The notes below the pieces were generated by a model. That model made no database searches. It was not told the origin of the DNA and saw nothing but the letters and a program-made list of their open reading frames with translations. The position numbers and the translations under genes were made by a program. 64,000 nt of DNA from Streptomyces bikiniensis (GTDB lineage: Bacteria; Actinomycetota; Actinomycetes; Streptomycetales; Streptomycetaceae), in the NCBI GenBank assembly GCA_000716465.1, contig JNWL01000037.1, positions 10,015 through 74,014 of the forward strand, written 5' to 3'. Below are positions 27,599-35,702 of this stretch, piece after piece. Numbering within the stretch: position 1 is the stretch's first letter; each line of letters starts with the position of its first letter.

Positions 27599-27630
27599 TC
27601 TCCACATGAGTACGCGTACTCATGTGGAGA
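27599..27630. promoter_or_regulatory. Perfect 32-bp palindrome between divergent genes
   Basis: Arms of 16 bp (TCTCCACATGAGTACG at 27599-27614 and its exact complement to 27630) meet without a spacer. It lies 27 bp upstream of the lipoprotein start and about 65 bp upstream of the promoter of the PLA2 gene. Length and symmetry point to a dimeric repressor operator; no regulator gene is adjacent. Confidence 0.75.
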
Positions 27631-27694
27631 GAGCGCAAGATCGTCAACTCTTGGGACGCGATCGAGCGCGCAACCGGAAGTCTCCAGAAGGCTC

Positions 27695-27724
27695 TTGCGC
27701 TGCGAGGCGATCTCGATCTAGCGT
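27695..27724 (+). promoter_or_regulatory. Promoter of the YD-repeat/PLA2 gene
   Basis: TTGCGC (27695-27700) and TAGCGT (27719-27724) with an 18-bp spacer, giving a ~45-nt leader before the GAGGGGGGA ribosome site. Confidence 0.55.
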
Positions 27725-27774
27725 CCACACCGATCCGTTTGGATCTTCACATTTTCTTCACGAGGGGGGAACTC

Positions 27775-29451
27775 GTGCGCAGAAGAAATGCGCTTCCTGT
27801 GCTGGCCGTGGCGTCCCTGTCCCTGCTGCTCCCGCAGGAGCTGTCCTGGGCGGCACCCGCGGCGGCCCTGCCCGCGGCGGGTGCCGCGGCCGTCGATCCG
27901 CCGCTGGCGGGGGGCGAACTCCAGCAGGTCGGTCCCGGTGTCTACTCGACCGCGGACCAGGCGTTCGAGATCTACGAGACCGATGTGCCCTTCGGCCTGA
28001 TGGGCCGCAGCCACACCGTCTCCGTCCAGTCGGGCGGCGTCTCGAAGCCGGAGTCCGCGCCCGTGTCCCGCAAGGACATGGGGGTCTTCGGCCCGGGTTG
28101 GGAAGCCGAGTTCGTGGGGGGTCAGCTCAACCGCAAGCTTGAGCTGAAGGGCGGCACGGTCGTCGTCACCGATCTCAACGTGAAGTCCGCGACGACGTAC
28201 AGCCTGAAGAGCAGCCTCGACTACCCGGACGGCGGCTGGGTCCGGAAGTACACGACGCCCGAGGGCGACACCTTCACCGAGACCACCAGGTTCAACGCGG
28301 CGACGGGCACGATGGTGTCCACCGGCACCGAGACCCTCAACGCCTCCACGTCGGTCCCGGACGAGGACCTGTCCGCCGACACCGACGCCGGCACCCCGGT
28401 CGACTACAACGACCTGGCGCCCTCCTACACCTGGAAGCAGGTGGGCTCAGGAGCCGACAACTGGCGCGTCACCGGCGTGGGCACCGTCTCCGACAACGCC
28501 CTTTCCACCGTCACGTACGACACCGCGGGCCGGATCTCCACCATCAAGGACACCGAGGTCGGGGAGACGACGTCCCGCCTCCTGACGGTCAAGTACTCGA
28601 CCGCCACGACGGCCACCGGCACGAAGCCCGGCGAGTACGCGGGCCGCGCCAGGGAGATCACCCTGACCGACGGCGCCACGGTGCAGACGCTCGCCCGGTA
28701 CTCGTACGACGCCTCCGGCCTGCTCCGCACGGTGGCCAACCCCGCCGCGGGCGTCGACACCGCCTCCGCGTACGAGTACGACACCACCGGGCGGGTCTCC
28801 GCCGTCGCCTCGCCGTCCAACGGCGAGTGGGACCTGGCGTTCCCGGCCGGATCGGCCTCCCCGAACGTCCTCCCGGTCGGCCCCGAGCGTCCGGCCTCGA
28901 ACGCGCCGCTCCAGGGCGCCCCCGGGATCGACGACCCCGCCGCCGCCGGCCCGCCGGCGACCGACTTCGTCAACGGTGAGATCACCGACCCGCAGGCCTA
29001 CCCGCGCCACTGCTCCGCTGCGACGGACTGGCTGTGGTACCTCAAGAAGGGCTGCGCCGCCTGGGTCGCGCACTACGGCTGGAGGTCCCCGTACTGGAAG
29101 CAGACGCCGACCAAGCACTGGGTCGTGGGCATCAACTACGACGGCTGCAGCACCCCCGGCCCCAACATCAGCCGGCCGGGCGGCTTCAACTTCCGGACCG
29201 CGTGTGACATGCACGACTACGGTTACGGCCTCATCGGCAACACGTACAAGGGCTACGCGTACTACCTCGACCGCAGCAAGAAGTCGAACGTCGAGAACGC
29301 CTTCCACACCACGATGAGGACCTACAGCTGCAAGGCCTACTTCATCACCAAGCGGCCGGCGTGCAACGCCTACGCACTGGCGTACTACAAGGCCGTGAGC
29401 AGCAAGCGCTGGGGCGGCGACCCGAAGAACGGCGCCAACGCCACGAGGTAG
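27775..29451 (+). CDS. Secreted YD/RHS-repeat protein with C-terminal phospholipase A2 domain
   Basis: 558 aa. Signal peptide (RRRNALPVLAVASLSLLLPQ, first ~30 residues), an RHS-type N-terminal beta region, three YD repeats (TYDTAGRIS, SYDASGLLR, EYDTTGRVS; ~245-340), a Pro/Ala linker, and a C-terminal domain (~440-550) with the prokaryotic PLA2 signature ACDMHDYGYGLIG (catalytic His480-Asp481). The KSNVENAFHTTMRTYSC and PACNAYALAYYKAV segments align with S. violaceoruber PLA2, and four Cys are suitably placed. RHS proteins of Streptomyces are usually far longer, so this is a compact polymorphic-toxin-like exoenzyme. The GTG start follows GAGGGGGGA. Target lipid or organism unknown. Confidence 0.85.
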   Translation: MRRRNALPVLAVASLSLLLPQELSWAAPAAALPAAGAAAVDPPLAGGELQQVGPGVYSTADQAFEIYETDVPFGLMGRSHTVSVQSGGVSKPESAPVSRKDMGVFGPGWEAEFVGGQLNRKLELKGGTVVVTDLNVKSATTYSLKSSLDYPDGGWVRKYTTPEGDTFTETTRFNAATGTMVSTGTETLNASTSVPDEDLSADTDAGTPVDYNDLAPSYTWKQVGSGADNWRVTGVGTVSDNALSTVTYDTAGRISTIKDTEVGETTSRLLTVKYSTATTATGTKPGEYAGRAREITLTDGATVQTLARYSYDASGLLRTVANPAAGVDTASAYEYDTTGRVSAVASPSNGEWDLAFPAGSASPNVLPVGPERPASNAPLQGAPGIDDPAAAGPPATDFVNGEITDPQAYPRHCSAATDWLWYLKKGCAAWVAHYGWRSPYWKQTPTKHWVVGINYDGCSTPGPNISRPGGFNFRTACDMHDYGYGLIGNTYKGYAYYLDRSKKSNVENAFHTTMRTYSCKAYFITKRPACNAYALAYYKAVSSKRWGGDPKNGANATR

Positions 29452-29501
29452 GGGCACCCGTCCTGCGCGGCAGCGCCTCGCCCCCGGCGCACCGACCGCC
29501 C

Positions 29502-29529
29502 GGGCGCACCGGCCGGACCCGGTGCGCCC
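29502..29529 (+). terminator. Terminator after the PLA2 gene
   Basis: An 11-bp perfect stem (GGGCGCACCGG with its complement) and a 6-nt loop, 50 bp after the stop. The rest of the 242-bp gap to the next gene shows no coding sequence. Confidence 0.65.
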
Positions 29530-29693
29530 TGGCCGACGGGGCCGGGCGCGGGACCCCTCCGCCCCGGCCCCGTCTCTCCGACGGGCCCGTACGTCACATG
29601 GGCTCCGCCCGCCCCGGCCCGCACCCGTGCGGCCGGCCACATCCTTCCGTCCCGGTGCACGCCCGCACCTGTCACACGTTCCTGGAGCAGAAG

Positions 29694-31802
29694 TTGAAGA
29701 GACCCATAGGCGGCATGGTCGTCGTCGCAGCAGCAGCGGCGGCTGCCCTGGTGGCCACCGTCACCCCGGCGGGTGCCGGCCCGTCGTCCGGAACCGCTTC
29801 CGTCGCCGAGGACGGCGGTCCGGTCGCCCCCCTGCTGTTCGACGAGACGCAGAACGGCGGCACCGTCCGCGTCAACGTCGTCACCGCCCAGCGGACCGAC
29901 CTGGAATCCGTCGCCGACGCGGGCCAGACCCTCGTCTCGTACGACACGCTGCCGATGACCACCCTCCGGGTGGACAGGGCGGGTCTCGAAGAACTGAATG
30001 CCAAGCCGGGCGTCATCAGCGTCACCGAGGACGTCGCGGTCAAGCCCGCGCTGAACGAGTCCACCGCCAAGATCGGCGGCGACCAGACCGTCGCCGCCGG
30101 GAAGACGGGCGCCGGCACCGCGGTCGCGATCCTCGACACCGGCGTCGCCGTCGACCACCCGTTCCTCTCGGGCCGGGTGAAGGCCGAAGCGTGCTTCTCC
30201 GACAACGACCCGATCGCCGGTTCCAGCAGCCTGTGCCCCGACGGCTCCCCCGCGCAGGAGGGCCCCGGCAGCGCCGACGCCGACAGCGGCCCGTGCGCCA
30301 CCTCGGGCGTCGACTGCTCCCACGGCACCCACGTCGCCGGCATCGCCGCCGGCAACGGAGCGGGCCTCAGCGGGGCGCCCCGGTACGGCGTCGCACCCGG
30401 TGCGGACGTCATCGCCGTCCAGGTGTTCTCCAAGTTCGACTCCGAGGACGTCTGCGGGGCCGGCCTGAGCCCGTGCGTGGCCAGCTTCACCAGCTCCCAG
30501 GCCAAGGGCCTGGAGAAGGTCCTCGCACTGAAGAAGGCCGGGACCGACATCGTCGCGGCCAACATGAGCCTGGGCGGCGGACGCTGGACCACGGCCTGCG
30601 ACCAGGACCTCCGCAAGCCGGTCGTGGACGCCCTGCGCGCAGCGGGCGTCGCCACGGTCGTCGCCGCCGGAAACAACGGTTACACCGACGCCGTCAGCGC
30701 CCCCGGCTGCATCTCCTCCGCGATCACGGTCGGCTCGACCACCGACGAGGACCAGCTCTCCTCCTTCACCAACCGCGGACCGCTGCTCGACCTCCTGGCC
30801 CCCGGCACGAGCATCGTCTCCTCGGTCCCCGGCGGCGGCTACAGGACGAAGAACGGCACCTCCATGGCCGCCCCCCACGTCGCCGGGGCCCTCGCCGTGC
30901 TGAGGCAGACCTACCCCGACCTGGGCATCGGCCAGCTCGAAGCGCTGCTCAAGAGCAACGGCAAGGCCATCACGTACACCGGCGCCACCACTCCGCGGAT
31001 CCAGCTCGGCCAGAGCGCGGCGCCCGCCGTTCCCGGCGACATGAACGGCGACAGGAAGCCGGACCTCGTCGCGGTCGACGAGGACGGCAAGCTGTGGCTG
31101 TACCCCGGCACCGGCACCGGCGCGCTCGGCTCCCGGATCCAGATCGGCACCGGCGGCTGGAGCGGCGCCTCGGTGGCGCACCGCGGCGACTGGACCGGTG
31201 ACGGCACGGAGGACGTCGTCGCCGTCGTCGGCGGCCAACTGCTGGTCTACGCCAACCGCGGCAACGGCACCCTCGCCGCCCCCGTCAAGATCGCCACCGT
31301 GCCCACCACCACCCGGATCGTCGTCCCCGGTGACGTCAACAAGGACGGGCACCCCGACGTCGTCGCCTCCTACGACAACAAGCTCTACCTCTACACGGGC
31401 ACCAGCGGCGCCAAGCCGGCCGTCTCCGCCCCGATCACCATCGGCACCGGCGGCTGGGGCGTCATGGACCTCGCCGCTCCCGGCGACGCCAACAAGGACG
31501 GCCGCGTCGACCTGCTGGCCCGCGACACCCGTGACGGCATCCTGTACCACTACGCCGGACTGCCCGACGGAAAGAACTTCAGCGAGCGCACCGAGTACGG
31601 GCACGGGTACACCACCTCCTTCCGGCCCCTGATCGCAGGGGCCGCCGACGCCGACCGCAACGGCGTCGCCGACACCTGGGCCACCGCGGGCGACGGCACC
31701 CTGAAGTTCTACAAGGGCGGCGCCGACATCCACGGCCCCATTGACGGCCCGAGCGTCCAGGTCGGCACCGGCGGCTGGCAGACCATCAAGTCCCTCAGCT
31801 GA
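29694..31802 (+). CDS. Secreted S8 subtilase with C-terminal FG-GAP repeats
   Basis: 702 aa. Signal peptide (KRPIGGMVVVAAAAAAALVA), an I9-like propeptide region (~40-115), subtilisin triad Asp (AILDTGVAVDHP, ~143), His (CSHGTHVAGIA, ~208) and Ser (NGTSMAAPHVAGA, ~388), then five FG-GAP/VCBS-type blades with calcium loops (GDMNGDRKPD, GDWTGDGTED, GDVNKDGHPD, GDANKDGRVD, DADRNGVAD). Six Cys are in the catalytic domain. The TTG start is chosen because GGAG lies six bases upstream and the signal peptide begins there. It follows the PLA2 gene in the same direction after a terminator; a functional link is possible but unproven. Confidence 0.87.
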   Translation: MKRPIGGMVVVAAAAAAALVATVTPAGAGPSSGTASVAEDGGPVAPLLFDETQNGGTVRVNVVTAQRTDLESVADAGQTLVSYDTLPMTTLRVDRAGLEELNAKPGVISVTEDVAVKPALNESTAKIGGDQTVAAGKTGAGTAVAILDTGVAVDHPFLSGRVKAEACFSDNDPIAGSSSLCPDGSPAQEGPGSADADSGPCATSGVDCSHGTHVAGIAAGNGAGLSGAPRYGVAPGADVIAVQVFSKFDSEDVCGAGLSPCVASFTSSQAKGLEKVLALKKAGTDIVAANMSLGGGRWTTACDQDLRKPVVDALRAAGVATVVAAGNNGYTDAVSAPGCISSAITVGSTTDEDQLSSFTNRGPLLDLLAPGTSIVSSVPGGGYRTKNGTSMAAPHVAGALAVLRQTYPDLGIGQLEALLKSNGKAITYTGATTPRIQLGQSAAPAVPGDMNGDRKPDLVAVDEDGKLWLYPGTGTGALGSRIQIGTGGWSGASVAHRGDWTGDGTEDVVAVVGGQLLVYANRGNGTLAAPVKIATVPTTTRIVVPGDVNKDGHPDVVASYDNKLYLYTGTSGAKPAVSAPITIGTGGWGVMDLAAPGDANKDGRVDLLARDTRDGILYHYAGLPDGKNFSERTEYGHGYTTSFRPLIAGAADADRNGVADTWATAGDGTLKFYKGGADIHGPIDGPSVQVGTGGWQTIKSLS

Positions 31803-31852
31803 ACCGGGCCCCCTCCCCGGCGACCGCGCGACGCTCCGCACGGTGAGCCGCG

Positions 31853-31890
31853 CCGAAGGCCCCTCGCCACGACCGGCGAGGGGCCTTCGG
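31853..31890 (+). terminator. Terminator of the subtilase gene
   Basis: A 16-bp perfect stem (CCGAAGGCCCCTCGCC with its complement) and a 6-nt loop. The remaining ~280 bp to the SpoIIE gene contain no recognisable gene, only GCGCACCC direct repeats near 31982-32005. Confidence 0.85.
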
Positions 31891-32168
31891 GCGTGACGGG
31901 CACGGGCGGTCCCGAACCGCCGGCATCCGCTTCGTGGGAGCGGCGCTCCCTTCCCGAACCACGCGCCTCTGTACGGAGTTCGCGCACCCGTGCCGATGGC
32001 GCACCCCTGGCGAAGGGCGGCGCGCCGGGGGCGCTCACTCCTTCGGGTGAGATCGGCGGGGGGCGTTCCGCGGGGGCGGGCGCGGTCGGGAGAATCGACG
32101 CGGCCGCAGGGGCGGACCTGCGTGCCGCAGGGCCTTCGGGCACTGTCGGGGCTCGGGAAGGGCCGTGC

Positions 32169-33236
32169 ATGATCCGTACGAGGTCGTTGGACTCCGATGG
32201 CTCCCGGCTCCGCCGGCTGGCCCCGCTCGCTCTTCCCGCCGCCTGGGGCGCGGTGGCCGTGGCGTGGAAGTTCGCCTGTCCGCCGGCCAGGGAGCCGGGG
32301 CTGCCGATGCGGATCGCCACCAGCGTCGTCCTCCTCTCCGTCGGCATCGCGCTCGTCCTCGGCGTCCGGCGCGGGCTCGCCCGCGAGCTGGCACGGGCGC
32401 GGACCGTCGCGGAGGCCACCCAGCGGGTGCTGCTGCGGCCGCCGCCGGGCCGCCTCGAAGGGCTGACCCTGGCCGCCGGGCAGCTCTCCGCCTCCCGGGG
32501 CGCCTCCGTCGGCGGGGACCTGTACGGGGCCGTGGCCACCCCCCACGGGGTGCGGATCGTCGTCGGGGACGTCCGGGGCCACGGGCTCGCCGCGCTCGGC
32601 GCCGTGGTCGCGGTGCTCGGCAGCTTCCGCGAGGCCGCCCACGACGAGCCCGAACTCGCCGGAGTGCTGCGGCGGTTGGAGCGCGCCCTGGAGCGGCACC
32701 TGCGCGAGCGGGCCCGGGACGAGCACCCGGCGCGGGCCGGGACGGACCCCGAGCACCCGGTGGCGGAGGAGTTCGTGACCCTGCTGCTCCTGGAGATCGG
32801 GCCCGACGGGCGGCTCGCCGTGTTCGACTGCGGCCACCCCGCCCCGTACCGCCTCGGCCGGACGGCGCAGCGGCTGCCCGTCGGCGACCCGCTGCCCCCG
32901 CTCGGGGTGCTGCCGCTGCCCGCCGTCCTCACGCCGTACACGGCGGCCCGGCTGCTGCCCGGCGAGACCCTCGTCCTGCACACCGACGGCGCGGAGGAGG
33001 CCCGGGACCACCGGGGCCGGTTCTTCGCCCTCGACACCGCCCTGGCCGGGCCTCCCGGCGAGGCGCCCGCGGCGCTCGTCCGCCGGGTCCGGACGGAGCT
33101 GCTGCACCACACGGGCGGCCGGCTCGCCGACGACGTCGCCCTCCTCGTCGTACGGAACGACCGTGCCAGGGTGCCGGCGCAGCCCGCCGAACCCGGGCTG
33201 CGCCGGCCCCGCACCGCCCCCTCCCCCCACTGCTGA
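32169..33236 (+). CDS. Membrane-bound SpoIIE/PP2C-type serine phosphatase
   Basis: 355 aa. Two N-terminal membrane segments (LAPLALPAAWGAVAVAW and IATSVVLLSVGIALVLGV, ~15-75) precede a PP2C/SpoIIE domain with the metal Asp motifs ASVGGDLYGAV (~115), VGDVRGHGLAAL (~137), LHTDGAEEARD (~270) and ADDVALLVV (~320). Such enzymes dephosphorylate anti-anti-sigma factors in RsbU-like partner-switching. The ATG follows GGGAAGGG; an in-frame GTG 92 codons earlier adds only low-complexity sequence. No anti-sigma partner genes are adjacent. Confidence 0.87.
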   Translation: MIRTRSLDSDGSRLRRLAPLALPAAWGAVAVAWKFACPPAREPGLPMRIATSVVLLSVGIALVLGVRRGLARELARARTVAEATQRVLLRPPPGRLEGLTLAAGQLSASRGASVGGDLYGAVATPHGVRIVVGDVRGHGLAALGAVVAVLGSFREAAHDEPELAGVLRRLERALERHLRERARDEHPARAGTDPEHPVAEEFVTLLLLEIGPDGRLAVFDCGHPAPYRLGRTAQRLPVGDPLPPLGVLPLPAVLTPYTAARLLPGETLVLHTDGAEEARDHRGRFFALDTALAGPPGEAPAALVRRVRTELLHHTGGRLADDVALLVVRNDRARVPAQPAEPGLRRPRTAPSPHC

Positions 33237-33259
33237 GAGGAGGGGGACGGTACCGGCGC

Positions 33260-33304
33260 CGCCCGCCCCGCCACGGAGTGTCGGGCAGATCAGCGGGGCG
33301 GGCG
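33260..33304 (+). terminator. Terminator after the phosphatase gene
   Basis: A 12-bp perfect stem (CGCCCGCCCCGC with its complement) and a 21-nt loop. From 33305 to 33592 I see no gene; a TACGCT -10-like hexamer at 33561 probably serves the next gene. Confidence 0.65.
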
Positions 33305-33592
33305 ACGCGGACCGGGCGGCCGCACTGTACGAGGGGGAGCCGGCGGCCCGGTCGTCGCCTTGCGGCGAGAAGCACAGTCAACCGGGGGCGGGACGGGCGC
33401 GGCAGAGCGCGCGGGCCGGAAGAACGGGTGATTCGTTCACACCCCGTGCGAAATCCTCGCGCAGGCCTCCGGGACCCTCCGCGCGTACACCCCGTGCACC
33501 CGATTCCCCCCGTACGGGGCCACTCCGCGCCACTCCGCCCCGCACGAAATCGGCCACCGCTACGCTGAGTTCACCGAGCGACCGGAGCGGCC

Positions 33593-34933
33593 ATGCAGCC
33601 CAACACCTTGCTCGACGCCCTGCTCGACGAAGCGGGCGTCTCGCACGCCGGCCTCGCCACCCGGGTGAACCGGGCCGGCCGGGCCAGGGGACTCACCCTG
33701 CGCTACGAACACACCGCCGTGGCGCGCTGGTTGAAGGGCCAGCGGCCGCGCGGCCAGGTGCCGGACCTGATCTGCGAGGTGCTCGCCGCCCGGCTGGACC
33801 GGCAGGTGACCCTGGACGACATCGGCCTCGGGGTGCCGGGCGGCCCGGTCCCGCCGCCCGGTTCGCCGCTCTCCGGCTTCGTGGAGCGGGCGGCGGCCCT
33901 CTGGCGCTCCGACGAGCAGCAGCGGCCGCACATCGTCGCGGCGCCCGCCCTGACCGGCACCCCCGCGGTGATGCCCGTCTGGGAGTGGGAGAACCCGCCG
34001 GAGGACACGGACGTCTCCCGCACCGGCCGGACCGCGGTCTCGGCCGCCGACATCGACGTCCTGGTCGCCGCCCGGACCCACTACGAGCAGATGTACCGCA
34101 AGGCCGGGGGCATCGCGACCCGCGCCCGGATCGTCGGCTTCCTCACCGCCGGGACGGCACCGCTGCTCCGGGGCAGCTACGGCGACGACCTCGGACGGAG
34201 GCTGCACCGCGCCGCCGGCGGCCTGGTGGCGGTGGCCGGGATCTGCGCCTACGACGCCGACGCGCACGGCCTGGCCCAGCGCTACTTCCACCAGGCGCTG
34301 CGGCTCGCCAAGGCGAGCGGGGACCGGGGGCTCGGCGCGTACGTGATCGCGCTCCTCGTCAACCAGTCGCTGTTCACGGGGGAGTACCGGCAGGCGGTGG
34401 CGTTCGCGGAGGCGGCGCTGCGGGCGGCGGGGCGGCAGATCACCCCGGCGCTCGCCGCCGACCTGACGGCGATGCAGGCGAAGGCGTACGCGCACCTGGG
34501 CGACGGCGCGACCGCGCTCGCCTGCATCCGGCGGGCCGAGGCGGCGGCGGAGCGGATCAGCCCGGGCGAGGAACCGGCCGAGACGGGCTATGTGCAGCCG
34601 GGGCTCGTCAACGTGCAGATCGCGGAGGCCCTCCTCGGCCTGGGCGACCTCCCGGCGGCCCACGAGCACGCCGTGGCGGCGGTCGGGGCGCCCTCGCACG
34701 ACCGGGGCCGGGTCCACCGCCTCGCCATGCTGTGCCGGGTCCAGCTCCGGCAGGGGGAGGCCGACGGGGCGGCGCGCACGGCGGTGGAGATGACGGAGCG
34801 GGCGCGCGGGACGGAGTCGCGGCGGCTGCGGGACCGGCTGCGGGAGGTGCGGGAGCACCTGCTCGCGAGCGGCGCGGAGGACGCGCGGGAGGCGGCGGCC
34901 CTCATCGACGGGGCGCTGCGCGTTCCCCTCTGA
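33593..34933 (+). CDS. TPR-containing transcriptional regulator (NsdA/NsdB-like)
   Basis: 446 aa. A short HTH-like N-terminus (LLDALLDEAGVSHAGLATRV, then TAVARWLKGQRPRG) is followed by a ~300-residue helical array with TPR-like repeats (e.g. YFHQALRLAKASGDRGLGAY, VAFAEAALRAAGRQI). This architecture is that of the Streptomyces XRE-like/TPR regulators including NsdA, a negative regulator of differentiation and antibiotic production. Assignment to a specific member is uncertain. The ATG at 33593 has CGGAG upstream. The next gene, a NUDIX hydrolase, follows 121 bp downstream. Confidence 0.7.
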   Translation: MQPNTLLDALLDEAGVSHAGLATRVNRAGRARGLTLRYEHTAVARWLKGQRPRGQVPDLICEVLAARLDRQVTLDDIGLGVPGGPVPPPGSPLSGFVERAAALWRSDEQQRPHIVAAPALTGTPAVMPVWEWENPPEDTDVSRTGRTAVSAADIDVLVAARTHYEQMYRKAGGIATRARIVGFLTAGTAPLLRGSYGDDLGRRLHRAAGGLVAVAGICAYDADAHGLAQRYFHQALRLAKASGDRGLGAYVIALLVNQSLFTGEYRQAVAFAEAALRAAGRQITPALAADLTAMQAKAYAHLGDGATALACIRRAEAAAERISPGEEPAETGYVQPGLVNVQIAEALLGLGDLPAAHEHAVAAVGAPSHDRGRVHRLAMLCRVQLRQGEADGAARTAVEMTERARGTESRRLRDRLREVREHLLASGAEDAREAAALIDGALRVPL

Positions 34934-35007
34934 CCTGTTCCGGTCGTTTCCGGCCTCCTCCGGTCTCGGTCGATCTCCTGTGATCCCCTTCGGTCTCCAA
35001 CTGCTGC

Positions 35008-35050
35008 GATATTGCCACCGAACAAGCTCCGATCAGTCGGAAGGTGGCAA
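35008..35050 (+). promoter_or_regulatory. Inverted repeat covering the NUDIX ribosome site
   Basis: TTGCCACC (35012-35019) pairs perfectly with GGTGGCAA (35043-35050), which includes the AAGGTGG ribosome site. An inner hairpin TCCGA-TCAG-TCGGA lies at 35028-35041. In RNA this would hide the start signal; as DNA it could be an operator. A GATATT -10-like hexamer (35008-35013) complicates the RNA reading. Confidence 0.5.
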
Positions 35051-35054
35051 GAAC

Positions 35055-35585
35055 GTGCAGTGGACGAAACTGAGCGAACGCTCTGTCTATGAGAACCGTT
35101 GGTTCCGAGTGAACCTCGCGGACGTCGAACTCCCGGACGGCCGCCACCTGGACCACTACCTGATCCGGCTCCGCCCGGTCGCCGTCGCGACCGCCGTCAA
35201 CGGGGCCGACGAAGTCCTGATGCTCTGGCGCCACCGCTTCATCACCGACAGCTGGGGCTGGGAACTGGCCGCCGGCGTGGTCGAGGACGGCGAGGACGTC
35301 GAGTCCGCCGCCGCCCGCGAGATGGAGGAGGAGACCGGCTGGCGGCCGGGGCCGCTGCGCCACCTCCTCACCGTCGAGCCCTCCAACGGCCTCACCGACG
35401 CCCGCCACCACCTCTACTGGGCGGACCGGGCCACCTATACCGGGCCGCCCGAGGACGCCTTCGAGTCCTCGCGGCGGGCCTGGATCCCGCTGAAGCGGAT
35501 CCCCGACATGATCGCCCGGGGCGAGGTCCCGGCCGCCAATATGGCCGCCGGTCTGCTGATGCTCCACCACCTGCGCCTCGGCTGA
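35055..35585 (+). CDS. NUDIX hydrolase (ADP-ribose pyrophosphatase-like)
   Basis: 176 aa, cytoplasmic. The complete NUDIX box is present: G-x5-E-x7-REUXEEXGU realised as the segment beginning GVVEDGEDV and ending REMEEETGW (~75-97). Homologues cleave nucleoside diphosphate-X compounds such as ADP-ribose. The GTG start at 35055 follows AAGGTGG, which is part of an inverted repeat. A strong bidirectional terminator follows. Confidence 0.87.
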   Translation: MQWTKLSERSVYENRWFRVNLADVELPDGRHLDHYLIRLRPVAVATAVNGADEVLMLWRHRFITDSWGWELAAGVVEDGEDVESAAAREMEEETGWRPGPLRHLLTVEPSNGLTDARHHLYWADRATYTGPPEDAFESSRRAWIPLKRIPDMIARGEVPAANMAAGLLMLHHLRLG

Positions 35586-35616
35586 GCCGGACGCGGCGAC
35601 CGGAGGCGGGGAAAGG

Positions 35617-35656
35617 CCGGACGGCCCGTACCTGTGCGGGAGTACGGGCCGTCCGG
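35617..35656. terminator. Bidirectional terminator
   Basis: A 15-bp perfect stem (CCGGACGGCCCGTAC with its complement) and a 10-nt loop between the convergent NUDIX and 3-hydroxyacyl-CoA dehydrogenase genes. Confidence 0.85.
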
Positions 35657-35702
35657 GTGGTGCGGAGAGTGGTCTGTGGGGTGCCCCCGTGAGGGGACGG
35701 CG

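Noticed and set aside
31893..32168. A 92-residue N-terminal extension of the SpoIIE phosphatase
   Set aside because: Low-complexity sequence starting directly after a terminator stem, with no ribosome site; the ATG at 32169 has one and precedes the membrane segments.
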